DNA of 64,000 bases, taken from NCBI GenBank assembly GCA_019925095.2, contig JAHHIN020000030.1, positions 5,067,001 to 5,131,000 of the forward strand, in the 5' to 3' direction. This stretch comes from Dendrolimus kikuchii (taxonomy: Eukaryota > Arthropoda > Insecta > Lepidoptera > Lasiocampidae). The notes under the pieces are model-generated. The model was not told the DNA's origin. It saw only the letters and a list, made by a program, of their open reading frames with translations, and did no database searches. The stretch's first letter is position 1. The number at the start of each line of letters is the position of its first letter. The position numbers and the translations under genes are program-made. Below are positions 42,560 to 52,506 of the stretch, piece by piece.

Positions 42560-43047
42560 AATTTATTTTATGATGTACCTACGCTAATGTATGGTAGCGA
42601 GAGTTGGGTATGGAAGAGAGAGCATGAAAGTAGAGTAAACGCGGTCGAGATGCGAGCAATGCGCAAAATCTGCGGAGTGACGCTCGCGGACCGCGTTCGT
42701 AATACCGAAGTAAGAAAGAGAGTTGGTCTGAAAGAGAGTGTCGGGGTGAAGGTAAGAAAAGGAATGCTCCGGTGGTTCGGGCATGTAGAAAGAATGACTA
42801 AACAGATATACAATGCAAAAGTGGATGGATGAAGAAGTCGTGGAAGGCCACGACACACCTTCCATGATCAAATTGATCGTGTACTAGCAGAAGGTGATGT
42901 CAGGAGCCTTAAGAACAGACGAGCGTGCATGACAAGAGTTATGAATGTCAAAGAAGCAAGTGAGGTGTGTAAGAATAAGCCTGAATGGCGCTCTGTTGTT
43001 CGTGCCTACCCCGCAAGGGAAACTGGCGTGAAGTTATGTATGTATGT
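42560..43047 (+). pseudogene. RTE-like LINE ORF2 C-terminal region, longest copy
   Basis: Encodes LMYGSESWVWKREHESRVN, the AVEMRAMRKICGV stretch, KGMLRWFGHVERM, GRPRHTFHDQI and RRACMTRVMNVKEASEVCKN. One premature stop (42830-42832, a GGA to TGA type change) and a one-base insertion near 43020 break the frame. The (TATG)n tail is at 43036. It gives the reference for the other fragments. Confidence 0.8.
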
Positions 43048-43497
43048 GTATTTTATGATTATACATGAATGATAAATATAACGTAGATCAAAAAAATGTT
43101 GTTGCTATGTTTTTCTTAAAGTAGCACTTGTCAAACGTCAAAAGCCAAATGCCAAAATTAAATCCCAAAAGATGGACCTTGAACTTTGGCAAAATCAATG
43201 CCAAAGGCGTTGGAGCCATCAACAACAAAGATAGACCTTGAACTTGACCTACTTACGTTTATGAGAATTATGTTTAAATACAAGTTTTATTTATTACGAA
43301 AATTTCTAATAGAAATGTATAAGCGAATAATTGAGTTAGAAACCCGACTGCGTGGTAACCAGGATCGTGGTATATTAAGCCAAGTAAAGAATATAAAAAT
43401 ATCTACAACTACGACGTGATAAGTGTATCCACTACAGACTCACCTCTATGTTTTACTGGGCAATTGTTTAGACTATACTGGACTTAGTTTCTTTTTT

Positions 43498-43802
43498 TTA
43501 TTGCAGGAGTTCAGCAGACAGGCAGACGGCCCACTTGATGGAAAGCGGTTACCATCGCCTATGGACATTTGCAACATCAAAGGTGCTACAAAAGCGCTGT
43601 TGCTCTTTTAAAGGAGACTGGAACCTGGTCACTAATACCGGAACACAAAACAAGGTTGTTATGGCGGCACTCTCTAGACCAGGGGTGGTCGCCATCCAGT
43701 CGAGCAAATGCCCTACCACCTGGTTGTGGGTTGTTTAGTCGCCTCCTACGACAGGCCGCTAGGCCGCAGGAAATTGTATTCTTTCTCCGTTCCTGTACGG
43801 AT
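43498..43802 (-). mobile_element. LINE-tailed SINE copy, full length
   Basis: Antisense copy, from the tail (ttgcaggagttcagcagaca) to the head (cctgtacgga). Confidence 0.85.
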
Positions 43803-44030
43803 AAATCTTTGTTATTATTAATGCAATTATAATTTTTTTTAAATTCCTCTCTCCGGAAATAAGTGAACACATAGTGGAAAGAACTCTTGAATTTTTAATT
43901 AGATAAATAGTGATTAAGTGAATGAAAAGTTGTTAAAAGTTATTTATTCACCTGCCGATGTGATTATCCACTGAAGTTTTCACAAACTTGCACTTTTATT
44001 TAGAATTATAAGAGACCGATATAAATTACA

Positions 44031-44771
44031 ATGGACGTACTACAGCAATCCATAGCACAACTTTCGTCAAAATTTGCAGAACGAATGGACAATTTCGAAG
44101 GAGAACTCCGTAAAGGTAGCACATCTTCACCTAACATCGCTACACTGGCCGCCGATTTTAGTACTTTTAAATCTTTTGTGATGGGGGCCTTGCATAGCCT
44201 CCAAGATCAGTTCATTCTTTTAGCAAACTCTGTGGACCAGATCGAAATGCGGAGTAGAAGGAAGATCCTACTATTTCACGGTATAAGTGAAGAGAAGCAG
44301 GAGGATACTGCGGCTGCAGTAGCGAAGGTTGTGGTTAACCAGGTGAAGCAGACTGCGTTCCAGGTTACGGATATCAAACGCTGCTACAGAATGGGTAAAT
44401 CTATGTCTTCTGGCGGTAAACCTAGACCTGTATTGGTTAAATTTACTGATATACCTGTCCGCAATCAAGTGTGGTTTGCCAAAACAAATCTAAAGGCTTC
44501 GGGAATAACGGTTTCTGAGTTTTTAACAAAAATGAAGCATGACCTTTTTATGCAAGCCAGAAAGCAGATAGGTGTATCAAGATGCTGGACGCGAGACGGT
44601 GTCATATATGCGGTGAGCACTGATGGTACAAGGCATCGCTTGGACAGCGTGCAGGATCTGGCCAATGTTTGCCAGGACACGGTTGCAAGCGATTGTGTTA
44701 TCCCTTTAAACACGGCAAAAGAGTCAGCTGTAAATGCTCCGAAAACTCGTCGCATAGCAACAAAAAAATAA
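44031..44771 (+). CDS. LINE ORF1: coiled-coil plus RRM RNA-binding protein
   Basis: 246 residues from an ATG. Residues about 1-75 have a heptad-like pattern (IAQLSSKFAERMDNFEGELR) suggesting a trimerising coiled coil. About 80-165 look like the RRM of L1-type ORF1 proteins (RRKILLFHGISEEKQED, then ITDIKRCYRMG-like and RPVLVKF). About 166-225 fits the small C-terminal domain (RDGVIYAVSTDG), and the end is basic (KTRRIATKK). In L1-type LINEs this protein coats the element RNA and acts as a chaperone. The frame is uninterrupted. It lacks the CCHC knuckles found in the Jockey ORF1 at 50645, so the two LINEs here use different ORF1 types. The domain call is by pattern only. Confidence 0.8.
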   Translation: MDVLQQSIAQLSSKFAERMDNFEGELRKGSTSSPNIATLAADFSTFKSFVMGALHSLQDQFILLANSVDQIEMRSRRKILLFHGISEEKQEDTAAAVAKVVVNQVKQTAFQVTDIKRCYRMGKSMSSGGKPRPVLVKFTDIPVRNQVWFAKTNLKASGITVSEFLTKMKHDLFMQARKQIGVSRCWTRDGVIYAVSTDGTRHRLDSVQDLANVCQDTVASDCVIPLNTAKESAVNAPKTRRIATKK

Positions 44772-45606
44772 TAAATACTGGTACAATAAGATAATTTATG
44801 TAGATATATATTTATGTGTTTTGTCGTGTTTACTGTCTCAATTTATTTTCTCTATGTACCGACATTCTTGTTATCTTTTTGTCTTTAAAGTATTTTGTGA
44901 AGTTTTGCAATTTTAACCGTGTTTCATGTCTTTACTTTTTTTTTTCTTTTTGTTACTAATATTTAACTTGCTAGACACTAATCATTCACTCTGTAGGAGG
45001 TACAACATAACACTCTATGTATATTCTTCACAAAAGTCGATTTATGTTAGGTAATACAGCCTTTGTATAATTATAAATGTTACCTAAAATGCTATAAAAT
45101 TAAAAATTGGGCCGTAGCACATTAGTATAATAGTTTATAAAATATATCTTCAAGTTTATTTATTTTTTAATCTTTTGTTTAAAAAAGGGTAACTATTCCT
45201 TAGCATTCCCTTTACTGTACTTTACTTTATTATTTGTATTTAAAGTATGTCATCGTAATTTATTTTTAATTTTTTTTTTGTTACATTTTTTTATATTTTA
45301 TTATTGTTCTTTTGTTTTGTATTTTTTTTTCCAATTTCGTAAAATTTAACTTCGTTACATTTTTCAAGTACCTTTATTTTGTTACTTGTAGTACTTCATA
45401 ATTATTGTATTGTAATTTTTATATACATGTTCAGTGATGTGCAAGTTTGTAAGAAGTTTTGTGAATGTATTATACGGCAGGTGATGCAAATATTTATTTT
45501 TATTTAATTAATATAATATTTGTAGATTCGAATTACTTTTTGATACATATATTAAATCATTCATATTATATATATTAGACTTCAATAATACATAAAATAT
45601 ATTAAT
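44772..45606 (+). other. T-rich inter-ORF spacer of the LINE
   Basis: 835 bases without a significant frame and with many T4-T10 runs. Most two-ORF LINEs have short or overlapping junctions, so this length is unusual. It could hold an ORF2 translation signal or a second promoter. Confidence 0.6.
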
Positions 45607-48543
45607 ATGGCATATAATATAAACAGTGACACTGAGAGTGATATCGATTATTTGTCTTGTTCGTCTGACAGCGACACTAATTTTAGATTTCCTTCTCTTG
45701 CAAGTCATATTGAATCCGAGTTCACCAATCTCCACAGTAATTTCAATGTGTTACATATCAATGCGCAGAGCATTCCAGCCCATTTCTCTGATATGATGGC
45801 GTCGTTTAATCAAGGGTGTATACACGCAATTTTGATTTCCGAATCCTGGCTAAAGCCCTGTCTTCCAACAGTAGCATATACGTTACCAGGCTTTACTCTC
45901 ATCCGCAATGATCGCACAGGTGCTGCTGGTGGAGGCGTTGCCATCTACTTACGGTCCAATATTCCTTTTTCTATTGTTAGAATGTCCTCGCAACCATCGC
46001 AGCCTGACTCTGGAGAATACTTATTTATTGATATCTCTTTGTACCACACTAAAATGCTTCTAGGTGTATATTATAGTCCTTCCTTACGAATTAACTTCTT
46101 TTCTTCTTTTGAAAATTTATTAGAAACTTTAGTACCACAATACAATCACTCAGTTATCATGGGGGATTTCAACACATGCTTACTTAAACGTGACACACGC
46201 GCTATTTCCTTTGAAACTGTAGTGAATTCCAACAATCTTACAATTCTTCCGCTAAATGCAACACATCATTTTCCAAATGCTACAACTTCTCTTTTAGATT
46301 TAATGCTAGTTTCCTCTCCTACTCATGTTACCAAACACGGCCAGTGCTCGGCGGACGCGTTTTCCTATCATGATATGATATATTTATCATATAATATACG
46401 TCCACCGAAAGCCAAGCCTAAGGTCATTTTTCAGCGTAACTTTGGTGGCATGAATTTAGAAGATCTCTGCAAAGATGCCCGAGAACTGGACTGGTCTGGG
46501 GTAGCCAATGCAGGTTCTATTGATGAAAAGGTGAATGTATTTAATACAACCTTGTTGGGGTTGTATGACTTACATGCGCCGATACGCCAGATCAAACTTA
46601 AACATTTTCCTGCACCTTGGCTGACAGACGAAATTAAACATCTTATGAACAAAAAGGTTAAAGCCAAAGTAAAGTTTAAGCGTCGTCCTACAGATATGAA
46701 CAGGGAAGCGTTTATAGAAGCTCGCAATCGCTGCAATAGAGCATGTAGGAATGCACAACGCCGATACATTCATAGATCAGTTGAAAATGACAACCCAGCA
46801 AAAGTTTGGAAATTTCTTAAATCACTGGGGGTTGGAAAATCATCTCATGTTTTAAAATCCAATACTTTAAATTTAAATCTTCTAAATCAGCATTTTGCTA
46901 CATCTTCCGATTTCAGTCAGACAATCAAGTCAAACACATTGAACGCCATCTCTTCACTTCCAACTCCACAGCATTCTCCATTTCTTCTTTGTCAATTTAC
47001 TGATTGTGATGTTGTAAGAGCTGTTAAATCCATTGGTTCCAACGCGGTAGGCAGTGACAGTATTAGCCGAAATATGATCTTACCCATACTTGATGTCATC
47101 AGTCCGATCATCACGCACATCTTAAATTTTTCTATAACTACTGCTACATTCCCTGCGGCCTGGAAGGAAGCTCAGATAATTCCCTTACCCAAAAAACCTA
47201 ATCCTATCTCCTTCTCTGAATTCCGACCAATATCCATCCTTCCATTTATGTCCAAAGTCCTTGAACGCTTAGTTCATCAGCAACTTACTGTTTTTCTAAA
47301 CACGAATTGTCTAATGAACCCATACCAATCTGGCTTTCGTCCAGGTCACAGCACAACTACAGCCCTCATCAGAGTGACTGATGACATCCGTCAAGGTATG
47401 GATAGGGGTCTTTTGACAGTACTGTCACTGCTGGACTTCAGCAGCGCATTTAATAATGTAGATTTTGAGATTCTCTTAGCAATTCTCCGCTCTCTCAACA
47501 TATCTCCAACAGTTATTGATTGGTTTCATAGTTACCTGTATGGACGTCAGCAGCGGATACGCATTGATGAGACGTACTCGTCATGGCAAAGCCTAACTGC
47601 TGGTGTCCCTCAGGGCGGCGTTTTATCTCCACTTCTGTTCGCTATTTTTATCAATACTATTTCCAACAATTTATCTTCATCCTATCATCTCTATGCAGAC
47701 GATTTGCAAATTTACACTCAAGCACCTAAAGATAAAATCAACAACGCTATAATAACCATCAACGATGACTTGGGCCGCATACTCGACTGGAGTCGAGCAC
47801 ATGGCTTAAAAGTAAATCCTAGCAAAACCCAGGCCATCGTAATAGGCAGCTCACGTATGACTTCTAAAATTGATTGGTCATTAGTGCCTGATTTACTATT
47901 TGATGGGACCCGCTTACTGATCAGCGACAAAGTTAAAAATCTTGGCGTAATCATTGATAAGGAACTGTCTTGGTGGCCCCACATCACAGAATTAAGTCGA
48001 AGGGTCTTTGCTTCTTCTGCGTCGCTTAGAAGGTTGAAGTACTTTCTACCGACTGCTACCAAGGTTGTGCTTGCTCAATCGCTTTTACTATCGATCCTTG
48101 ATTATGCGGACGCCTGTTATCTTGACCTTACCGTAGAACAACTCAATAAGCTAGAGCGCCTTCAAAACTTTTGTATCAGGTTCATATTTGGTTTAAAGAA
48201 ATATGACCATGTCACCGAATATCGTAAGAAGCTCAAGTGGTTGTCAATCTCATTTCGCCGGAATGCTCACCTTCTTCATTTATTGTATAGCATACTATTT
48301 ATTCCCTCTACCCCTCCCTATCTTAAGGAAAGTTTCGAATTCCTCCATACGTCTCACACCCGTAACTTGCGCTCCTCTGATAATCTTACTTTAAAAATAC
48401 CTGCACACGCTTCTACATTCTACACCAACTCCTTCGCTGTGCAGGCTGTTCGACTGTGGAACTCATTGCCCGAAAATATACGACAAGCAAAATCACTCCC
48501 CACTTTCAAAAAATTGGTAAGAGAATATTATCTTTCACTTTAA
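45607..48543 (+). CDS. LINE ORF2: endonuclease and reverse transcriptase
   Basis: 978 residues from ATG. An APE-type endonuclease occupies about 45-270: NVLHINAQSI, ISESWL with the catalytic Glu, GDFNT (about 185), LLDLMLV; where most relatives have SDH this copy has SYHDMI. RT blocks: AVGSDSISRNMI, SEFRPISILPFMSKVLERLV, LDFSSAFNNV (block A Asp), AGVPQGGVLSPLLF, LYADD (about 695-699) and GLKVNPSKTQAIVIGS. The C-terminus FAVQAVRLWNSLPENIR is characteristic of CR1/jockey-superfamily LINEs. No stop or frameshift occurs, and the RT YADD is complete. The protein would nick target DNA and copy the RNA at the nick (TPRT) in the nucleus. No C-terminal zinc finger is seen. Confidence 0.9.
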   Translation: MAYNINSDTESDIDYLSCSSDSDTNFRFPSLASHIESEFTNLHSNFNVLHINAQSIPAHFSDMMASFNQGCIHAILISESWLKPCLPTVAYTLPGFTLIRNDRTGAAGGGVAIYLRSNIPFSIVRMSSQPSQPDSGEYLFIDISLYHTKMLLGVYYSPSLRINFFSSFENLLETLVPQYNHSVIMGDFNTCLLKRDTRAISFETVVNSNNLTILPLNATHHFPNATTSLLDLMLVSSPTHVTKHGQCSADAFSYHDMIYLSYNIRPPKAKPKVIFQRNFGGMNLEDLCKDARELDWSGVANAGSIDEKVNVFNTTLLGLYDLHAPIRQIKLKHFPAPWLTDEIKHLMNKKVKAKVKFKRRPTDMNREAFIEARNRCNRACRNAQRRYIHRSVENDNPAKVWKFLKSLGVGKSSHVLKSNTLNLNLLNQHFATSSDFSQTIKSNTLNAISSLPTPQHSPFLLCQFTDCDVVRAVKSIGSNAVGSDSISRNMILPILDVISPIITHILNFSITTATFPAAWKEAQIIPLPKKPNPISFSEFRPISILPFMSKVLERLVHQQLTVFLNTNCLMNPYQSGFRPGHSTTTALIRVTDDIRQGMDRGLLTVLSLLDFSSAFNNVDFEILLAILRSLNISPTVIDWFHSYLYGRQQRIRIDETYSSWQSLTAGVPQGGVLSPLLFAIFINTISNNLSSSYHLYADDLQIYTQAPKDKINNAIITINDDLGRILDWSRAHGLKVNPSKTQAIVIGSSRMTSKIDWSLVPDLLFDGTRLLISDKVKNLGVIIDKELSWWPHITELSRRVFASSASLRRLKYFLPTATKVVLAQSLLLSILDYADACYLDLTVEQLNKLERLQNFCIRFIFGLKKYDHVTEYRKKLKWLSISFRRNAHLLHLLYSILFIPSTPPYLKESFEFLHTSHTRNLRSSDNLTLKIPAHASTFYTNSFAVQAVRLWNSLPENIRQAKSLPTFKKLVREYYLSL

Positions 48544-48599
48544 TTAATATTTCATATCAAATTGTACCTATTTTAATTTGTTAATATATTTATTAATAT

Positions 48600-48800
48600 T
48601 GTATATATTATATTAATATATATAATATTGATATATTGATTATTGCTATTATTAATATTGTATAGCTATTGTTGTTGCTATACACATATTAATAATGTAT
48701 ATATTTGGATATATATAATATTAATATGTGTTATTGTCTATTTTCTTTTTCTGAATTATAATAATATGTATGTATGTATGTAATAGTGTAATATCTATGT
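48600..48800 (+). repeat. AT-rich palindromic block in LINE 3'UTR
   Basis: Includes cacatattaata / tattaatatgtg (48683-48694 / 48719-48730) and repeated attaatat. Low complexity. Confidence 0.6.
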
Positions 48801-48892
48801 ATCCTATTAATTACATGTATTTGATTTGCACACCACCGTCATACACTCTCGATTCCTTTCACTCAATCCACATCCCGGGTTGTCTGGAAGAG

Positions 48893-48908
48893 ATCGCTCT
48901 AAAGCGAT
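48893..48908 (+). promoter_or_regulatory. Conserved 3'UTR hairpin of the LINE
   Basis: atcgct-ctaa-agcgat, between ttgtctggaag and aaggccgcc. The stem is kept, with different loops, at 16235-16249 and 40090-40105 (minus). Probable recognition site for the element's RT. Confidence 0.6.
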
Positions 48909-49160
48909 AAGGCCGCCCTTTGTTCCTGCCTTGACACGATATGACTGTAAATGATTTACTTTATGTGTATGTTTCGAATAAGAGGAAAATACATAAAAAG
49001 TGATTAATGAACCAAACTCATTTACTACGTCACATATGATACGTCAAGTTTTTTTTTTTCATTTCTCATATTCTGATAGTAATGAAAACAGCACTTTTCG
49101 TCCCTGGGAAACAATTCTTTATTTATTCTTTAACAATTATTCTCCCTATCCCTATACTCC

Positions 49161-49352
49161 GTGCAGGAAGGGAGGAAGAATACAATTTCCTGCGTTGGGG
49201 CGGCCTGTCGTAAGAGGCGACCAAACAACCCACAGCCAGGTGATAGGGCATTTGCCCGACTGGATGGCTACCATCCCTGGCCTAAAGTATGTCGCCATAA
49301 CAACCTTGAGTTGTGTTCCAGCATTAGTAATAAGGTTCCAGTCTCCTCAGTT
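49161..49352 (+). mobile_element. LINE-tailed SINE, 3' truncated
   Basis: Head at 49161; sequence lost after ggttccagtctcc at about 49347. Confidence 0.8.
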
Positions 49353-49509
49353 CCTCACTTATGCTTCTTTTTAGCACATATATGTACGTTGTGATAGTCA
49401 CAGTCGTGCTCTTGCGACGCTATGACGTGTGTTTGGTAACTTAATTGTTGAATTTTAAAACAAAACGATTTATTGTTGTTGTCTCACTCTGTTTATATAG
49501 GCTTTCAAA

Positions 49510-49706
49510 GCCCCCCCCCCCGATTTTGAAACATTTTTCATTGCTGCTCCGCTCCTATTGGTCTTAGCGTGATGATATATAGCCTATAGCCTTCCTCGAT
49601 AAATGGGCTATCCAACACTGAAAGAATTTTTCAAATCAGACCAGTAGTTCCTGAGATTAGCGCGTTTAAAGAAACAAACTGTTCAGCTTTATATATTAGT
49701 ATAAGA
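49510..49706 (-). mobile_element. Helitron family D, 3' end missing
   Basis: The minus strand starts TC at 49706 and carries cactgaaagaatttttcaaa and the ttggtcttagcgtgatgata block; it ends in a C12 run at 49510-49521. Confidence 0.7.
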
Positions 49707-49834
49707 TTTGTATGAAACGGGTATATACTCTTGGTTATATATAGGATAAAACATTATGATTCAGTCATTTGAGGTTTGCACCTGAAACTGGTACCAGGTT
49801 TTGTTATGAAACAGCAACACTTGTTACGAACAGC

Positions 49835-49942
49835 ACCGCATTTGTAGCACCTTTGGTATTGCAAATGTCCATAGGCGATGGTAACCGCTTTCCATCAGGT
49901 GAGCCGTCTGCCTGTCTGCTGAACTCCTGCAATAATAATAAA
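49835..49942 (+). mobile_element. LINE-tailed SINE, 3' part
   Basis: Starts at agcaccgcatttgtagcacc and ends at an A-rich tail near 49935. Confidence 0.75.
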
Positions 49943-49984
49943 AAATATACTTCCCTCTGTCAAAAATTATGTTTTATTTTATTT

Positions 49985-50415
49985 TATTTAAGTTTATGAC
50001 TTGGCAGCTAGGCCTTTAAGCCAGATCTTAGTTTACAATATAGTTTCTTCATTTTCTTAAGCCTATGTGTAGCACAACTGAACTGTAGGCAATCAGCTAG
50101 TGCCATTCATCGGAGTTCTTGTGACAACTCAAAAGGCCACATTTGATTATACAGTTCACATTTCTCACAAAACACATAATTACTACTCAAAAACTATCAA
50201 TATCCTACAAGTGTTGTTCATTTTAGAGTAATTTTACACATTTTTTGAAAATAAAACTGCACAGCACAGCTTCTCCTTTCAGTTCCCGCCAAAAACCCTC
50301 AAAAATTTAGAAAACTATGCGAACCATAGATCGTGTCCCAAATTTTTTATCAGCCACTGTTATATCGCGGAATAAAATGTAATAAAATGTATCAACAATT
50401 TTGTAATATCATTTC
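49985..50415 (-). repeat. Repeat R, copy 4
   Basis: Reverse complement of about 6590-7010. It abuts the 5' end of the Jockey LINE. Confidence 0.75.
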
Positions 50416-50644
50416 CTGGACTCTACAAGTGAAGCCAATAAAAGCGTGTTAAATAAGGAAAAAGCGACAAAACGCTGTCGTTCGTCGCGCGCGCACGTCT
50501 CCCGTTCCGCCTCGGCAGTCCGTTATTCGTGTTCGTTGTGTTCGTTCGTTCACCCGGTCGATCTGTGTTTTTTCTGTGACAGTGCAGTGAAAAGTGCATC
50601 ATCAGGTGGTTTTTCCACCAAATCGTTCGTCCCCCTCAGGGACA

Positions 50645-52468
50645 ATGGACGGCGTGGAGGCCTCTCCGTCGCTGTTAGAGGGTTTGCTGTCGTTTTTACG
50701 ACAGCAATTCCCTCAAGCACTCGACCAATTTTTGAGGACTCCGGAGTCCCAATCAATGGCGTCCGTTGTTATCTCGGAACTTAATTCCGAGAAACCTGTG
50801 TCCCGCGAGTCACACGTGCAAAGGGCCCCCGCGCAGGCCCCCCTCCCCGCGCCCGCATCTGCCGCGACCATCGCACCCCCCGCGACCCCCGCAGCCGCAC
50901 ATGCCGCAGACCACCTGCGCTCTACCGCAGCGCCCGCGCCCCCCGCGTCCGTACCCGCCGTGTTACCGGTGCGCCCGCCGCCCGCACCCCCGCTCAACGA
51001 CGCCCACCGTGTGGCACCAAAGTCGCGCGCCTCGTTTTCTCGCGGTCCCACACCGGGAAAACCGCGTTCGAGCTCCGCGAGTTCGACGACATCGCGTTCG
51101 CGTTCGCCCATCCATCGCGTAATCGATTCTCGTCGAGAAATCGACTTAACCACTGAAGGTTCGCAATACCTCAGGGTTGCCCCTCTTACACCAGCCGATG
51201 AAATTACCCCCATGGATGTCGCGCCTCCCGCGGATATCCCCTTAGACCGCGAAGACGATGACGGTTTCATAACCGTCAATCGTAGTAAAAAACGTAAGAC
51301 CCAGAGGGAGGTCCCCCCCAACCCCGCCCCCACTGCGGGCACAAAACCGACAATGGCACCTTCCAGCCGCCCTGGGCCACCTTCACAGCGCCCGCCGCCA
51401 CCCCTGATCATCCGCGAGAAAGCTCATTGGCTTCAACTCGCTAAGGAACTGCCAGGTAAGGCAATCTCCATAAAAGAGGCCCGTGATACCCAACACGGCA
51501 TCAAAGTTATGGTCACATCTTCTAGTGACCACCGCGCCCTAACTACTCTATTATGTGACCGTAAAATCGGTTACTACACTTACGCCCTGCCAGAAGAAAA
51601 ACGCCTTCGGGCTGTAATTCGCGGACTTCCTCAGGAAATTGAAAGTTCCTACATTCTAGAGGACCTTAAGTCCCAAGCCCTACCAGTGCACGAAGTGCAC
51701 CGTATGCACAGAGGCGACGCCACAAAGTCGCCTCTAAACCTAGTATTGGTTGTCCTCGACCTCTCCCCAGAGGGGAAAAAGATCTTCGAACTTGAGAAGG
51801 TCTGTGGCCTCTCTGGCCTTCGTGTGGAACGTCCACACGAAAAACATACACTACGGCAGTGTCATCGCTGCCAACTTTATGGGCACTCTGCCCTTCATTG
51901 TCAATCCCGTCCCAGGTGCGTCAAGTGCCTGGGCGACCACGGGACCTCGGAGTGCACTCGCACCCGGGACTCCCCGGAGCCACCCAGCTGCATCCTCTGC
52001 GGCCAAGCGGGTCACCCTGCTAACTACAGAGGCTGCCCTGCCGCCCCCCGACCCAAACGTAAGGTCGGAAAGGGCAATGCCCAAAAAGGCACTAGAAAAG
52101 TGCCAAACAAACCCGCATTCGTGGCGGCCCCCCCTCCAGTGGTAAACCACTGGACGGGTCTTCCCACGACGGAAGCGTTTCCTCCGCTGAGGACGCGTGC
52201 CCCAGTTATGGCCGGCCTACCCTCGGCCACCCTCTCCCCCGCCCCCATTTCTAAGGCACCTTCTGGGCCATCGGCCCACCACTCTATAGCGGAGGACTTA
52301 GCTTTGGCGACTAAATTCGCCAAGAACTTGCCCTTCGACCTGGAAGAGGTCCAACTCTTGGCTCGGAAACTGAGACAAGTTTCAGAGTCAACTCAACCCT
52401 CCCTCCGGGATCAACTCGTGATCGAAATGGATCACGCGTACCTCCTCCAAATACTTAGATCGTTGTAA
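50645..52468 (+). CDS. Jockey ORF1: Gag-like zinc-knuckle protein
   Basis: 607 residues from the ATG at 50645 (the frame is open further upstream but without ATG). Order: an N-terminal helical stretch (SLLEGLLSFLRQQFPQALDQ), an Ala/Pro-rich region (about 45-135), an Arg/Ser patch, a basic KKRKTQR, the PRE_C2HC-type domain (about 280-400, including IKEARDTQHGIKVMV and VIRGLP), then three zinc knuckles: CHRCQLYGHSALHC, CVKCLGDHGTSEC and CILCGQAGHPANYRGC. This is the Jockey-family Gag arrangement; it binds element RNA and forms the RNP. The region is GC-rich compared with its flanks. The stop lies 38 bases before the ORF2 ATG, which suggests reinitiation or termination-coupled translation of ORF2. 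Confidence 0.9.
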   Translation: MDGVEASPSLLEGLLSFLRQQFPQALDQFLRTPESQSMASVVISELNSEKPVSRESHVQRAPAQAPLPAPASAATIAPPATPAAAHAADHLRSTAAPAPPASVPAVLPVRPPPAPPLNDAHRVAPKSRASFSRGPTPGKPRSSSASSTTSRSRSPIHRVIDSRREIDLTTEGSQYLRVAPLTPADEITPMDVAPPADIPLDREDDDGFITVNRSKKRKTQREVPPNPAPTAGTKPTMAPSSRPGPPSQRPPPPLIIREKAHWLQLAKELPGKAISIKEARDTQHGIKVMVTSSSDHRALTTLLCDRKIGYYTYALPEEKRLRAVIRGLPQEIESSYILEDLKSQALPVHEVHRMHRGDATKSPLNLVLVVLDLSPEGKKIFELEKVCGLSGLRVERPHEKHTLRQCHRCQLYGHSALHCQSRPRCVKCLGDHGTSECTRTRDSPEPPSCILCGQAGHPANYRGCPAAPRPKRKVGKGNAQKGTRKVPNKPAFVAAPPPVVNHWTGLPTTEAFPPLRTRAPVMAGLPSATLSPAPISKAPSGPSAHHSIAEDLALATKFAKNLPFDLEEVQLLARKLRQVSESTQPSLRDQLVIEMDHAYLLQILRSL

Positions 52469-52506
52469 CTAAACAACCTAGTACAAATTCTTGTTACCGG
52501 TAACAA

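Larger units (their letters stand above)
43870..48990 (+). mobile_element. Apparently intact two-ORF LINE (jockey superfamily, Daphne/Crack-like)
   Basis: Contains a 5'UTR, ORF1 (44031-44771), an 835-base spacer, ORF2 (45607-48543) and a 3'UTR with the conserved hairpin (48893-48908). Outer limits are approximate because I could not find a target duplication. Clade naming within the superfamily is tentative. All three other family pieces here (16170, 40015, possibly 28163) are dead. Confidence 0.75.

Noticed and set aside
50446..50784. 112-codon plus-strand frame upstream of the Jockey ORF1
   Set aside because: Overlaps the 5'UTR and ORF1 start in another frame and shows no conserved motif. 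An upstream ORF role cannot be excluded.
50713..51411. 232-codon minus-strand open frame rich in Gly/Ala
   Set aside because: Shadow of the Ala/Pro-rich part of the Jockey ORF1 on the other strand.
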